A stretch of DNA of 64,000 bases, taken from Tenacibaculum sp. SZ-18 (GTDB lineage Bacteria; Bacteroidota; Bacteroidia; Flavobacteriales; Flavobacteriaceae). A program made the position numbers and the translations under genes. Location of the stretch: NCBI RefSeq assembly GCF_002813915.1, contig NZ_CP019335.1:1781777-1845776 (forward strand), in the 5' to 3' direction. The notes under the pieces were generated by a model. That model ran no database searches, was not told the origin of the DNA, and was given only the letters and a program-made list of their open reading frames with translations. Of the stretch, positions 63,382 through 64,000 are shown in pieces; position 1 is the stretch's first letter; each line of letters starts with the position of its first letter.

Positions 63382-63417
63382 ATGTAGCCAACTGTAGTAT
63401 TTATGTAGTCAATTGTA
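63382..63417 (-). promoter_or_regulatory. LytTR-like direct repeat operator
   Basis: On the minus strand TACAATTGACTACAT (63417-63403) and TACAGTTGGCTACAT (63396-63382) repeat with an exact 21-base period and 13 of 15 identical positions. ACAGTTGGC fits the LytTR half-site pattern at eight of nine positions, and two half-sites two helical turns apart are the usual LytTR arrangement. It lies next to the -33 region of the gene heading the LytTR run. Confidence 0.55.
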
Positions 63418-63464
63418 AAACTTTATAAAATTCCTATCTTTAGTTGGAAATATTTTGGAAAATC

Positions 63465-63992
63465 ATGGAGAAACAAGCCATCAATAATTTACTGGAAGAA
63501 AAGCATCAAGAACTATTTGATTGGTTAAATAAACAAGAAAATAACTATTGGGAAAAAGGACCAGAAGGAAAATGGTCTATTGGTCAACATATACAACATT
63601 TAGTAGATTCTATAAAGAAATTAAACTATGCCCTGAGTATGCCTTCTTTCTTATTAAAATATAAGTTTGGAAAGGCTAATCGAGAAGTTCGTCGGTATGA
63701 ACAAGTGGTTCGGAGGTATCGAGACAAACTTGAAGACAACAAAGAGAAAGCAAAAACTTATAATGCCGCAGTTGCAACACCTTCCGAAAAGGAATTTGAG
63801 CAATTATTGAAATCACTTCATAATCAGAATAAAAAGCTTCAAAATAAAACTCAAAAATTGAACAATAAGAAGCTAAATTCTCTAATTGTTCCTCATCCAT
63901 TAATGGGTAAAATGCCTCTAAGAGAAATTATTATGTGGACAGCTTATCATACTGAACATCACACAAAAGATTTAATTGAAAACTACTCCTGA
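63465..63992 (+). CDS. DinB-family four-helix protein
   Basis: From the ATG at 63465 this 175-residue protein has DinB-like helices: WSIGQHIQHLVDSIKKL with the first metal His pair, and IIMWTAYHTEHHTKDLI with the C-terminal His cluster. A longer frame would start at TTG 63444; the ATG is preferred. DinB-like proteins bind zinc or nickel and some transfer thiols. It is divergent from the repeat-protein gene, with the LytTR-like repeat between them, so it might share that control. Confidence 0.78.
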   Translation: MEKQAINNLLEEKHQELFDWLNKQENNYWEKGPEGKWSIGQHIQHLVDSIKKLNYALSMPSFLLKYKFGKANREVRRYEQVVRRYRDKLEDNKEKAKTYNAAVATPSEKEFEQLLKSLHNQNKKLQNKTQKLNNKKLNSLIVPHPLMGKMPLREIIMWTAYHTEHHTKDLIENYS

Positions 63993-64000
63993 AATAACTA

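Overview
The window is core chromosomal DNA of a marine-type Flavobacteriaceae bacterium (Bacteroidota). DNA is AT-rich. Many genes carry the Bacteroidota -7 promoter box TAnnTTTG about 18-26 bases before the start codon, Shine-Dalgarno sequences are mostly absent, and two secreted enzymes end in type IX secretion (T9SS) sorting domains. Bacillithiol synthesis (bshA), TonB-dependent uptake and an rpsF-rpsR-rplI operon without ssb fit the same group. The genus cannot be fixed; Tenacibaculum/Polaribacter-like is a guess. I see no rRNA, tRNA, CRISPR array, insertion sequence or prophage.

Layout. 1-5.7 kb: acyl-CoA ligase, M1 peptidase, gcvT and an acyltransferase, separated by strong hairpin terminators. 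5.7-10.6 kb: one tight run of rmuC, DUF4178, DUF350, a membrane-anchored aminopropyltransferase and SpeD, a polyamine-linked membrane module. 10.6-13.5 kb: a secreted alpha-amylase with three starch-binding repeats and a T9SS tail, preceded by twin palindromes. 13.5-29.5 kb: housekeeping genes (glyA, a LETM1-like small protein, proline dehydrogenase, aroB, bshA, an unpaired transketolase N-half, dnaB, pepT, lysA, ribosomal proteins, a fatty acid hydroxylase-type protein). 29.5-32 kb: ECF sigma factor, anti-sigma-like protein and outer-membrane protein. 32-32.4 kb: a possible structured RNA. 32.4-44 kb: priA, recG, an RNA methyltransferase, a secreted nuclease, a prohibitin-like protein, and a VWA/CPXCG/thioesterase run.

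44-45.3 kb: a Crp/Fnr regulator faces a decayed truncated haemoglobin gene (two nonsense lesions and one frameshift), with two near-identical TGA-N6-TCA sites. 45.3-47.2 kb: purB and a lipoprotein. 47.2-52.5 kb: two paralogous His/Cys-rich exported proteins, an unrecognised 30+ kDa protein, a TonB-dependent receptor and a lipoprotein, probably a metal-handling locus. 52.5-59.1 kb: UMF1-type transporter, M48 peptidase, hydrolase, exported MsrB, DUF1572, LacI regulator, acetyltransferase and a DoxX-like protein.

59.1-63.4 kb is the most unusual region. Four co-directional genes encode an exported protein with nine exact 34-residue repeats, a LytS-type membrane kinase, a second kinase-like membrane protein whose phospho-acceptor histidine is an aspartate and whose ATP-binding boxes are missing, and a LytTR response regulator. 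The promoter of the repeat gene carries a 21-base-period direct repeat resembling LytTR operators, which suggests a self-regulated envelope signalling unit.
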